Source of the DNA: Gordionus sp. m RMFG-2023
Lineage: Eukaryota; Nematomorpha; Gordioida; Chordodea; Parachordodidae
DNA length: 64,000 nt
Direction of reading: 5' to 3'
Assembly (NCBI RefSeq): GCF_954871325.1
Contig: NC_088777.1
Coordinates: 6,735,366 to 6,799,365 of the forward strand
In this document: piece by piece, positions 11,201-22,680 of the stretch
How the letters are laid out: each line of letters begins with the position of its first letter
Numbering within the stretch: the stretch's first letter is position 1
The notes under the pieces: generated by a model
Databases searched by the model: none
Told to the model about the DNA's origin: nothing
What the model saw: the letters and a program-made list of their open reading frames with translations, nothing else
Made by a program: the position numbers and the translations under genes

Positions 11201-13652
11201 TAAAAACATTTATATCCAAAGCCCCCCCCCCCCCCTCTCCTCATACGAAAATATTAGACATATGCCATTAAATTTTCTATGATAAATCAACATAGGTAGA
11301 CCAGGGTTAGTCGGAACAATTTTTCTCAAGATCATCATAATTGTTGTTTTTGAAATTTACAAAATACCATGAGATAGACCAAACATCTACCTAACCTTAT
11401 ACATAATAAATGTTTTAAATATTTATATTACTTTTTCCCAAGATTGATTCTAGTAAAAGTTATTTTTCACGTCAAAAAACCTCAAATCCGAGGTTTGCAG
11501 ATTCTATTATTTTATTAAGTCTCCCATAAGTTAATTAATAATATTATTGTATCATATTCACGGACAATGTTTTATTGATATAAATATATTATTTACATAA
11601 AAATAATTCATATATATATATAAATGACAAAATATGACATAAATTTTTTTTATGTTTTCCTAATTCTATTCCTACAATATGTAATAGTAGCCAAAGAATA
11701 CTTATTTTATTACATAAATGTATTAGAATATATCATATTTGTAAGCATAATTTGATCTATACTAGCCCCCCCCCCCTAGTTACTAAAATACTTAATAATC
11801 TTAAAAATGTATTTAAACGTGATTTATAAACTTTCTGAAATGAGAAAAGAGGGTTTTGAATTTTATATAAATATCAATTTTATTATTTTTAAACAGCTCC
11901 GTGAAGTTGGCCGAACACTTGGGAGCACTAACGATGAATCATATGTCATTTTTTAGTTCGTTAGTGCTTATTAGTACTTCAATCCGTATAGTAGCCGAAT
12001 TTAAGGAAAAAAAGTTATAAGCAAAAATAAAAATTTGTGCCAATTTCACGCTTAAAAGTTGATTGAAAGCACTAACGATGAAACTTATATCATTAAAAAC
12101 ATGTCCAAAAAGATAATTCTAGAAAATTTTATAAATTTTAAAAAAAAATTAACATATAATTTCATTAGTATTTGTGAAAGTTTTTGAATCTTAGAATTTT
12201 TTTAAAAAAGTTTTTGGACATAGTCTAAAAAATATGCAAAATTATGAAATAAAAATTTAATTTTTAATGAAAAGTCTTTTACAAGCCTCAAGGCTAAATA
12301 TAACTTATGCTCCATTATTATTAATTTCTACATTTAAATGTATCGAACATATATTACTACAGAAAATTTAAGCTTAAAGAAATTACGGCAAATATTGAAG
12401 TGGAAACGTTGGAATTTCATAAATTATGGATTGTTGAGTTCAGACCAATAACTTAGCAAATTTGATATTAGCATAACCTCAATTCGAACCAAGTTATGAC
12501 CATAGATAAAAAATATTAACATAGAATAAAATAGTATAATATTTTGTTCTAAATATCTTTATCCTCCCTTTTTGCATAATTATTCTTAAGTCAGGTAAAT
12601 GAAAGAGTCTCCATTCATCAAGCGATCCTCACAAAATATAAAACTTTTCTCCTAATATATTATAAATGATTATATATTTTGATCCACCATACTCATTGAA
12701 AATTTTGTTTTCTTTAGGAAAATAAAACCTTGATCTACTTTAGAATAGATTGATGTTAGACTTACTAAGAAATTTCGCACTCATTGACTGATTAGCTCAA
12801 TTACACAAGAGACTACATATTTTTTTTTTCGTAAATACCTTGCCTGTTTACTTATGATCTTTAAGAATATTTTTGTACATCAATCTATATTTTAAACATT
12901 TTAATATTTTTTTTTAAAGCTTAGAGCCATTTTTTACACAATCAATAATTCTTATAAATTTATAATCTAACATTATAAGTGATTCATATAGTTATTAGCC
13001 GGATACCAAAAATGGTGAAACCGAGTTTTACCCGAATAGTACTTCAACCTGGAATTTATGCAGGTTATATGCATTTAATATTTTATAATAGCATTTTTAT
13101 GCATATAGATTTATATATATTTATATATTATATTTGATGATTTTTTTGAATTTTTTATAATCAACTACCCTAGTAAATTTGAGAAATTTTATTTTCATTG
13201 ATAACTTCAAAAATCAATTTTAGAATACTCAAAAATTATCCACCCCCATCCCAGTAAGACACATTTTTGGGAAATTGCCTGGATGTTTAATAAATTATAT
13301 ATATAGTTATAAAAATTTGAATGAGATTAGAGTGTATATGTTTTTTTTTAAAATGGGGATGAAATTATCCTATTCATCAGGGCCCTATCTTATATTTAAA
13401 TCAAATAAAATATAACAATTCAATGTTAAAAATTAGATAATTAAATGGAACTTAAATTGATATGTTCTTCTCCACAATTTACCAACTTAAATATTATTAT
13501 TCTCTTTATTTTTGCGTTTATTTTTAAAATAAAAAATATTTATGAAGTCAATCAAATAATGATTGATTTAACATTAAAAAAAAATTTTTTTTTTTCAGTT
13601 TATTAAGGATTATCGCGATCGAAGGAAAGAAATTATCGATTTAATTAGATAA
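8214..13652 (+). CDS. Possible small three-exon gene, about 60 residues, unassigned
   Basis: Exon 8214-8294 starts with ATG, encodes MIFTRTGQFYKRVFPLL and more, and ends at a consensus donor GTAAGT. Exon 11897-11944 follows TTTTTAAACAG and encodes LREVGRTLGSTNDESY. Exon 13599-13652 follows a long T tract plus CAG and encodes FIKDYRDRRKEIIDLIR-stop. All junctions are phase 0 and GC is higher than in the surroundings. The first exon is basic and hydroxylated, as a mitochondrial presequence would be. I do not recognise the family. Doubts: the middle donor (GTCATT) is weak, introns are 3.6 and 1.7 kb, and part of the middle exon recurs at 12065. The last exon, with its strong acceptor, is the best supported. 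Confidence 0.3.
9097..9283. mobile_element. MITE family A, copy 2
   Basis: Begins TA-GTGTTGTTAAACG and ends CGAGCCGTTTAACAATAC-TA. The interior shares the family block GAAATCTCGAGGCTTAGGC. Left terminal repeat partly eroded. Confidence 0.65.
9606..9780 (-). pseudogene. Broken coding remnant, transposable-element-like
   Basis: The minus strand reads MSPTDVYKMLSRHDRLK, then GRHAMNETI, then LRFRSCSLGF, at higher GC than its surroundings. The RHA-x-NE block recalls endonuclease-like ORFs associated with retroelements, but the match is weak and no neighbouring domain is visible. Confidence 0.2.
11920..12080. repeat. Repeated and inverted AGCACTAACGA motif
   Basis: AGCACTAACGATGAA occurs at about 11923 and again at about 12065. 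The inverse TCGTTAGTGCT lies between them at about 11960. The first copy overlaps the candidate exon at 11897. This is either a small MITE or a local duplication of exon sequence. Confidence 0.4.
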
Positions 13653-14632
13653 ATTGGATTTTAAATTTATTTTAACGATTATGCGATAATTATATCCATT
13701 TCAATAATATTTTATATTGCAAATAAAATATCCAAAAAAAATAATAGAATTGGAAAAAGTTTCGGATTACTGTGAATCTCATTGTAATGCACAAATTGAC
13801 TTCTGCATTCACAGTTAGTGCGAATTTGCGATGAAGAATACAAAAAAACACCAAATTTGAATGTAAATGCAGGGTAATTTGTGTGTATGACATAAATAAA
13901 TTACAATCTCCATACGGTAGCATTATACTCTATTCTATATCATACTTTGAAATATATTTACATGCAAAGAGTATGATTTTACATGTAAGGGTAACCGGGG
14001 CAGAACGATCTGGATTTCATAAAAAACTCTTATAAAATATGTAAATATTAATAAAAAATGACAATTATTGCCATTTACTTCAAATGTTTGGTTTCATGTC
14101 AATTTTATCAAATTTTTTTTATCGCTAAACATTTTTTTTGGCTAAACTTTTATCGCGAATGTTTATTATAACATATGGATTTTAGGGCGAAATTTTGATC
14201 GCGAATCCACTTTCGCAATACTAGACAGCGGAGACTAATATCGCGAATGCAATAGCGTGAAAGGAAATAACGACGTTTATAAAATTAATTTTATTTTAAA
14301 TCTAGAGAACAAAAGAGTGCTTTGATTCTGATTCTAAATTTTTATTTAAGATAAATATGGTACTTATTTTATAAAATTTTAAAAATAATTGAGTTTTACT
14401 TCCGGTTCCTAAATTTGAAGTGGTATCGATAGTTCCAAGCTCCGGTTTCCGGGTAAGTGGAAGATAATTCCCCGGAAAATAACTACTAAATTTTTTTTTT
14501 CTGAGGGGATGAGGAGGGTTATTGGGGGCTAATTTTAAAAAAAATCTTTTCTCTAAAAAATATATCATACGCCTGGGAATTTAGTTATTCAATATCCCCT
14601 TTTTTGTCATAAATGACTATTTTTTTTTATAT

Positions 14633-14779
14633 AGCAAACCTATCCTACGCTTTTCCCGCAAAGTCTTATTATAAAAGAATCGTATGGAACCCTGGCATTA
14701 AAAATATTTATGTATATCAATGGGCTCATTTCAGTAGAGTCTGGGGTTATTTGACAGATGTTTTAGCTCTTTTTGTGGT
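14633..14779 (+). CDS. Orphan exon encoding a membrane segment
   Basis: A TTTTATATAG acceptor is followed by 49 open codons: FPAKSYYKRIVWNPGIKN, then YQWAHFSRVWGYLTDVLALFV and a GTAATA donor. GC is well above the flanks. Reading on without splicing gives a longer hydrophobic run ending at 14843, so it could instead be a last exon. The Trp-rich amphipathic lead into a hydrophobic helix suggests a polytopic membrane protein. I could not assign a family and found no partner exon. Confidence 0.35.
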
Positions 14780-14843
14780 AATATTTTTAATTTTTTGTTT
14801 TTTAAAATTAAAAGAATTGTATCATTGTATATCCTTTATCTAG

Positions 14844-17541
14844 TTATTTAGGAGTAAGTAAAAGACGTGCTTTTTTACTATTTACCAACGATCCTGGGTA
14901 AAATGGCGAGCCCTACGGACTAAAATGACAAATATCAAATCTATAACCCATAAAACACAAAATTTTCATTTTCAACATTAAAAAAAATTAGTTTTTACAA
15001 TAAAGACACCAGTAAAATAGATCCTTTCTGGCATAAATAAAAGATGCACATTCATGACAATTAGTCTACTATATTAAATCTTTGCACTATTTTACTGTTA
15101 TTCCAAATTAAGCAGATTCTTTTTTTAACGATTTATTTTTCCTCTTTTTTGTATATTGGGACATATAGTCTAGAAATATAAACATATGACAATATAACAC
15201 TCCCCCCTTCACCCCCCCCCCCCCCCTAAATAAATTTTTTACACCACGACACTCTCTAAATATTTCCTCCATCCACCCCTATTCCCACCTAACTCCCTTC
15301 CACTCCTATTATACTTCAATTACTATCTTATATAAATCCACTCCCTCCCATTGTAGAACTGCCTGCTATCATGATTAGGTAGTGAGTCAGTTTAGATTTA
15401 TCAGCTGTTCCGACATTTAAATTAGAATTTTGGGCATCATTAGGAATAACGTAATCCAAAATTGTTGATCTCTAGAAGGATGATTAGGTAGAGTCGAAAA
15501 CAATGATTTTTCTTAGCAGATAATAGGTATACTTTTAAAAATTTATTGTATTTTAATATATAAGGAATAGGGTAGGCTGTTCTAAGAAAAAAAAGGCTAT
15601 CTATTTGGTTATCTTGACGGAGACGCTATCGAAAAAAATTCAATATTATTTAAATAATGACATATATCTTCATAATTATTTTTATAAATTTGTAACATTT
15701 TTATACTTTTTATTTTCCAATATTATAAAAAATAAAAATAAAAATTATATTTTCAAAAATAGTTTTTCTTTCACCTTATGGGAATTTTAGTGTATTAATA
15801 TATAATATAAATAATAAATTTTTTAACTTTTAAAAATTTTTTATCTTTATCATTTAGGGAATTATTAATAAAAAAAAATTCACATTGGGAATTCTAACGA
15901 AAAAAAAAATACCACAAAAACGAAAAATTTAGATATGTATATTTAATATATAATAATAATGGCAAAAAATTTCAAATTTATTTTATTTTTTTCACTCATT
16001 AAAAAAGTCGAATGTTATTTGTCCAGCATAAATTTACACTAAAAAAAAAAGAAAATTTTATGATAATAATCAACCAATGATGAAAAAAAAATAAAACATA
16101 ATAATAATAATAATAAAATGATAAAAACAAGTCTTCAAGGAACGGGGATAAATTGTCAAAGGAATTATTAAGACGATATAATGAGTAAAAATTTGCTACA
16201 CTCTTCAATTCCCAGTACAAATTATATAGATGTAATAGAAGTGCTCTGTCGAAATTAAAAGTTATGGATTATGTGGTAAGATATAATAATATTTATATTA
16301 ATATTATATTTATATATACATCTCAAAATAAAATTTAGTTGGTTTTTTTTAAATAAAAAAAAAACTTTTATGAAATGTTTATATTAATTTTTAAATGATA
16401 TTGATAATGAATTTTGAATATTACCTTTTGTTTGTGTGGAGATATTTTTTTGAAAGGCAAACAAGCCTATATTTATCCCCCTATTCCCAATTACTCTTTG
16501 ATTCCCCTTCCCCCTACAAGAAGCTTACCTACTAAAGATATGTGAAAGGTAAAGGATCACTCAGTCCCTTTCATGTAGACATTGAGTACAACCATACTAA
16601 GGGGGGAGGGCGCACTATTTTATAGGTATATTTCCTCATAAATTTTATTGGAGATCTTTAGCAGTTATTGTAGGTCTTTGGCTATATTAGATTTTCATAA
16701 AAAATTTTTTTGAGTTTTCACATTTTTTTTATATTTAAGATGCTTATTTTTTAAAATTTGAATTATAGTCGTTGTTTTAAAAGTTATTTTTTTAACTAAT
16801 TTTTCCTTCAAATTCTTCCTTATGGTGATATTACATTTTTTGGGGAGATAGGAGGGGGATGGTATGGAGAAGGGTATATAAGTGGATAATTTTTATTAGA
16901 TAAAAATGATAACGAGAACAGACTAATTTGCGATGGTACGCGCCTAGATATAATCTTTATCAAACATTTTGAGATCAAATATGCCTTAAAAACTAAATTA
17001 TACCTCTAATTTATATAATTAGGGTAATTTAATCATAATTAAAGGCTCATTAATTATTTTAAATAGCAGAGCAACGCTTTGGTTATAGTTTTTTTGCCTA
17101 TATATCATTGCTCAATTAAAATCGATTATCTAACAGGCATGCCATAAGTCAATATACCTCTTAAGAAATCGACCACCATGAGGATGTTGGGTGAGAAGTA
17201 GATTGATTTGCATAGGCACAGCAAGGAGGAGGAGACTCCTACCCATTTGCCTGTTCTATTATGTTTTAAAAAATTAGCATAACAAAAGCCCAAAGGCTCT
17301 GCAATATGGTTAAAGACCTGACCTCCTATATAACTTATGGGGAAAAACTCTAACTAATAATTCTCCCCCCCCTCCACCACCTTAACAAAATTCCATTGGC
17401 AACGCCTATGATTTGATTTATAAATTAAAAATCTGCAATGCTTGGCCAGGCCTACGTTGGTAGAGACGGGTAAGGTAACGCCTAAAAATATTTTTTTTGG
17501 GCCGAACCGGTCAAAAAGTTGAAGTGGACCTGTCGGAAAAT
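14844..17541. other. Intergenic, no gene recognised
   Basis: AT-rich spacer with a 15-C run at 15212-15226, a short ATT microsatellite near 16100 and G-rich patches near 16600 and 16850. No exon-like stretch with splice signals was found. Confidence 0.45.
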
Positions 17542-17959
17542 TACATATATCTTAGCGTCAATGTGTTTTTTCCGGCAATGCGTTATTTTTCAACTTTATA
17601 TCATTTTTTATGAGCGCGTTCTTTTAAATTTAAAAATTTGATTTTACCGGATATGTATTCCATCATATTTGGAATACATATCTTATGAATTTTATACAAT
17701 TTTGTTCTTAATCTTTGAGTCACATTTATATAATTTGTATAAAAAAAATATTTGGAAAATTTAATGTAAATTATATTAAATTTAAAAGTTCACGGAAAAA
17801 TTGTCTAAAATTTATAGGGTAGATAATTCCAAAAATGACGGCATACACTTCCGGTAAAATCAGATTTTTAAATTTAAAAAAACGCGCTCAAAAAATGGTT
17901 TAAAGTTAAAAAAAATAACACATTGCCGGAAAAAACACATTGACGCTAACATATATTAT
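17542..17959. mobile_element. MITE with about 110-bp inverted arms
   Basis: The left arm from 17552 reads TTAGCGTCAATGTGTTTTTT and continues CCGGCAATGCGTTATTTTT. The right arm, ending at 17949, is its near-perfect reverse complement. The arms also share the blocks GAGCGCGTT and TTTTACCGG, extending about 110 bp from each end. No ORF. Flanking ACATATAT is similar on both sides. Confidence 0.75.
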
Positions 17960-18059
17960 ATTTGATGAATACTGATATTTCATAAAAGTGATAGTCCATA
18001 AATTATAGTATTTTTAAATTTAACCACTCCACAAGATTATTTATCATTAATCATTTTGG

Positions 18060-18590
18060 GTTAGAGCCTTTCGAGTTGGGCCGGGCCGGAAGACTTTATT
18101 AAAAAAAAATGAAACTTGGCCGGGCCGGGAATTAACTAAATTTCCACAGGGCTGGGCTTAACAATTTTGCCATTTTGTAAGCCTTCCTTCTTCTCATGTA
18201 AATTACAATTTGATGATAATAATTTCAAGAATAAATAACGCGTATTTATTTGATTGGCACGTGCCCATTATATGGTTTTTAAAGATATTTATCGTAAAAT
18301 TTAAATATTTTGCGTGAATTTAAAAAAAAAACAGAAATAAAATAATCCTATTATTATATTATCAATATAATATGAGAGGAGTATGATCACTGTCAAAAAT
18401 TTCTACCTCGAGGAAATTTTTTTAAAAAATATCTCGGGCCGGGCCTGACTGAGATTTATATATTTTTTTAAAAAATTTTGCTTGAATTCGGGTCGGGTTC
18501 TGGTTAAGAAATATGTTTATGGACCAGCCGAGCTCGGGCTTAAAATTTATACAAATTTCGGGTCGGGTTGGGACCAAAAAGCAGAAATAT
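18060..18590. repeat. GGGCCGGGCC-rich hAT-like end arrays
   Basis: Clusters of GGGCCGGGCCGG, TCGGGCCGGGCC and TTCGGGTCGGGTT occur at 18080-18150 and 18430-18560. They resemble the subterminal arrays of the other DNA transposons in this window. No transposase sequence lies between them. Confidence 0.4.
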
Positions 18591-20939
18591 CATGGCTTTA
18601 GAAAAGGGTATTAAGCAAGATAGTCATTGAAAAAGGTGACATGGAATTAATAAGGTGGAGGGGTAAATCATTATTGGATTAGGTGACGTAGAAAAATGCC
18701 TCGTAAAATAAATAAATGAACCAAAAAAAGGAGATCCAAATTTTTGTGAATTTCTTTTAGTTTTAAGAAAGTGATTTTTGTTTAGTATAATGGTTTAGCT
18801 TTCGGTTTTATTTTACGGGATTTTGTTGAATTTCGGTTTTATCTTAAATAAAGGAAATATATTAAATTTTTCCTGTCAGAGGGGGGGTAGGAAAGATTTT
18901 TGGCAATTTTTATATTTTCTAAAAATAATTTTTTGGTTTTAAATCTTTTTTTTCATAAATTTTTTTCCAATTTGGAATTATGGTCATTACTTAAAAAAAA
19001 GTTGTAAAGGAGACCAGGGGATGGTTGAGACTTTTGTTCAATTTGGATAAATTCAATAATATTAGACTAATCTGAATAAATAAAACATCTTATGAATCCT
19101 AAAGGTATAGGCTATTTGAAATAGTTAATATATTTTATAAATACTATATATACTTATTTAGAAAAATAAAATCTGAAATTTTTTTTATTTTGGCCAAACA
19201 TAGCACTCTGGGTACATTTGGGACTTCTTCATGTAATAGTTGGTCCACTTATAAAATAGATGTCTAAATATAAAATTAAATTTTATTTTTGATATCATTA
19301 TAATATTAGAGGCTTCAAAATATGTAATATTAATTTATTGGTAATATCATAATACGCAATAATTTAATAAATTAAATCGAATTTAAAGAATTTATGAGAT
19401 TTTGGGAATTTTGGTTAAAAAAAATTAAAATAAAATATTATTTAAAGTATATATTACCAACTACCCTATAAACAAGCATGACCTAGTCCACTTATAAATA
19501 TCATTCCGAATCATATTAATTCATATTTTTATGATTCTGTAAAGTTATCAGATATTAAAAAGTAGTTTGAACCTTTTCTAAAATTTATTTATTAAGATAT
19601 TGAAAACTTTAAATCATAAATCTAACCATAAAGTTTGTAATTTATTTTTTGTTACTTTTTTCCTTCTCTAAAAATTAAAATACAAATATTTTTAAAATTT
19701 TTACTTTTAAGCCAATCATATATGACAGAATTATATATTAGGGCTAAATTTTTTTATAAATTAATAACTTAAATTATAATTGTAGCGGACTAACGTTCCT
19801 CTGCACTTAATGTTCCCTGGTTTTCCTTGCATATTGGTTATTTTTTTTATCATGAATGTTTTGATATATCGTTATAATATTTTATTAGAAAAGAGTAGGG
19901 TGGGAATCATAAAGCAATTTACAGTAATTCATTCAATATGAGATCTGGAATTGATTAAAACAGCTCCAGTTCCAAATATTCAACAGCTGTTAAGCTTTCT
20001 AACAATTAAAAGGGCATTTAAAAGTTTGTCCCAGTTTAATCTATTTTATTTATGATATAAATATATATATATATATACCTCAACAAATTTAGAATCAATG
20101 TATAGAATACATATTCCTTCTAGATTAATCCTTTCCTATATTCTTATATTTACCGTCGTGCCATAATTAGAATTTTCCTTTCTTTGGGATAAAAATTATT
20201 CATTATTATTAATTCGTAACTCATTAGAACTATTATATTTTTTAACAAATAAACCCCCCCCCCCCCTCCCCAACTCCTTTCCCAAATAACTTATTCATAA
20301 TAAATTAATATCCCGCTTGATACGCGGTCATGATCGCTAAATACTTTAGCCCATCGCTGACTATATTTTTCTTAGCAAGCTAGGCAATCATGCTTTTGTC
20401 GCCCTTTCTGGAAAAATCAATGAATTCCACTTGTTTTAATGTTTGGCATTTTTTCTAATAATTTTTACATTTTTACATTTTACAATATGAAATATTATAT
20501 TTTTATATTTTATAAAAAAAACTCTAATTTTTTGCCGCCCCAAATCTGAAGCTATTATCCTCAAAAAAAAAATTACCCTTTTGACGCCGTCCTAAAACAG
20601 GCCCGGATTAGACAATATATCTTCCTTATTAATTTTTCGTTCTATTAGAACTCGTATTTTTGTTTTTTCATTTTGTCGTGAAACGTTTTTATTTTATTTG
20701 TAAATAGTTGCTGCGACAAAAACTCCAAATTATCTAGAATTTGTATCGGATCGGTTTCGATTCAGGGGCAAAAAAAAATGATAGACATTTCGATTTGGTT
20801 ATGATTTTTAAAAAAAATTATAAAAGTTTTTTCTATTAAAAAGGTTTTAATAAAAAAACAGAAATGGACACAAAAAAAAACATAAATGATTTTTATTAAG
20901 ATAATGTGCAATATATACTAGTTATTATTTACATTTTAA
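18591..20939. other. Intergenic, no gene recognised
   Basis: AT-rich spacer with a 13-C run at 20254-20266. No exon or ordered repeat recognised. Confidence 0.45.
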
Positions 20940-21170
20940 GTAGTGTTTTTTAAAAAGCCCGATTTAGATAGGTTTTTTTTAAAACGTCCCGATTAAGAAT
21001 TTAGCTAAAATAATTATATATATGTGTCAAGTTTTGGCAAATAGATGTCCAAGCATTTCTGCCAGTGATGTGGCAAATTCCTTAGGTCCTACATAATATT
21101 ATTGTGGATATATTCTTTAATTGTGGCGTTTTTCAAAATCGATACGAATCGGGCCTATTAACGACATTAA
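20940..21170. mobile_element. Diverged relative of MITE family A
   Basis: Shares the ordered family blocks (TAGTGTT start, GCCCGATTTAGATAGG, TGGCAAATAGATGTCC, CCTACATAAT), with both terminal repeats heavily mutated. Confidence 0.45.
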
Positions 21171-21589
21171 ATTTTTGAATATGATAAATATGAAAATTTA
21201 TTAGATCAGAAAGGAAAATTATGAAAAAAAATTACCATTATAAAATTAATAAAAAAAAACTCCCTAGGAAAAAGTATAATGTAAGTTTTCAAAATAGATC
21301 TTAGTTACAATATAAAACAAAGCGGGTAAAAGACTCGGTTTGCTCCTTTTAGCTATTAGGCTCGGTTTAATGTTCAGAAAATTATAAAGGTTCTTTCCAG
21401 TATAACGGATCGGTTAGGTTTGCTCTAGATCCGTGATCCTAAGTTATTTCCGTCCCTAAAATTTAAATGACGCAATTGAATCCCCCCCCCCTATGTTTTA
21501 AGGACCTGGTGACTTTAGCTTACTTGACTTATGTAATGGAATAAAATTTATATAAAATTGATGGGTGATGTTAATTATCATATTGCGTT

Positions 21590-22680
21590 TCAAGTCAAAA
21601 CAGGTATCCTTAACTCAAACTAATATCGGTTATGTTTAGGTTCAAGTTCGGACGAAAATAATGGTTTAAGGTGCATGTTCGGTGTTCGTAAAAAACAAAA
21701 ACATCGGTTCAGTTCGAACCTCTAAAACCCGGTTTGAATATTTTTGAATTACAAACCTACATTCAGATTCTATATTTTATTTGTTGTGATATTTTGTTAA
21801 ATTTTATCGAGTTATAAAAAGATGGGTTCTTTTAATGCGTTTCTCAAGATTTGCTCCGTGGTTCTCCTTAGTTGTTGTGTCACAATCTTTAATATTACAT
21901 TTATAATTTATATATTGGATACGATTTATATCTAAATATGGCCGAGTCCTAGATCAATTTATTACTAAATAGGCGTATATCTAGTATCGACCAAACAGTC
22001 AAAAGTGCTAAATGTAATAATTTATATATATTTTTTTAAAAAAAAACTAAAACAAAATAAAACAAAAAAAAAGGGGGAATAAAATACGAAATGCCGCCAA
22101 AACATTTAAAACAAATCAAAATAGGGTGTCATAGTTAGAAAGCTTTTTCAGCCTAGACCAAAAAGAATTATGAGTATCAAAATTAAGTTGACTCAGGACA
22201 CGACCTATAAGCTTAAAAAATGTTGTAAAATGGCAACATACTAATTAGATTAGTGTTGTTAAACGGCTCGATTTGAGCCGATTTTTGAAAACGGCTAATT
22301 CGATATTTTAGCCAGAAAAATATTGCCGAAGTTTCGAGATTTCATTAATAAACGTCTAAACGTTTGTGACATGTATGAGCAAAGTCTTCAGGGTTGCGTA
22401 ATATTTTTCTGAATAAAATATTGAGTTAGCCGTTTTTAAAAATAGGCTTCAAATCGAGTTGTCTTACAACACTAATACTATAGCCTATATAAATTAAATT
22501 AGAATTTTATCAATATACTAGTAATAACTTTCACATAATTTTATAAGCACAAAATCTTGAGGTTCGAACCTATTCATGGGCCATTTAGCGGTTCGAATCG
22601 GGCGAATATAGAATCAATTAACGATTCAGGTTAGATTAAAAAACTGTTTTAACGGTTCGGTTCAGGTTTGGATCCTTGAC
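21590..22680. mobile_element. hAT-like element with GGTTCGG end arrays, containing a MITE
   Basis: The left end (21620-21730) has AGGTTCAAGTTCGG, GGTTCAGTTCGAACC and ACCCGGTTTG. The right end (22557-22675) has GGTTCGAACC, GGTTCGAATCGGG and ACGGTTCGGTTCAGG. No transposase was recognised between them. MITE family A copy 3 lies inside. Confidence 0.4.
22251..22474. mobile_element. MITE family A, copy 3
   Basis: TA-GTGTTGTTAAACGGCTCG at the left, with a nested GGCTCGATTTGAGCC palindrome. The right end reads TTACAACAC-TA. About 224 bp, non-coding. Confidence 0.7.

Larger units (their letters stand above)
8295..11896. other. Spacer or intron, repeats only
   Basis: Apart from the MITE at 9.1 kb and the broken remnant at 9.6 kb, this holds AT-rich spacer, a two-fold 33-bp direct repeat (ACTTAGATATTTTTA, about 10505-10560) and a run of 14 C (11222-11235). 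The mutually overlapping minus-strand frames at 8.57-8.94 kb show no family resemblance. Confidence 0.4.

Noticed and set aside
11897-12019. Alternative frame SVKLAEHLGALTMNHM running to a stop
   Set aside because: Also open, but its phase does not fit the neighbouring candidate exons; kept only as an alternative reading.
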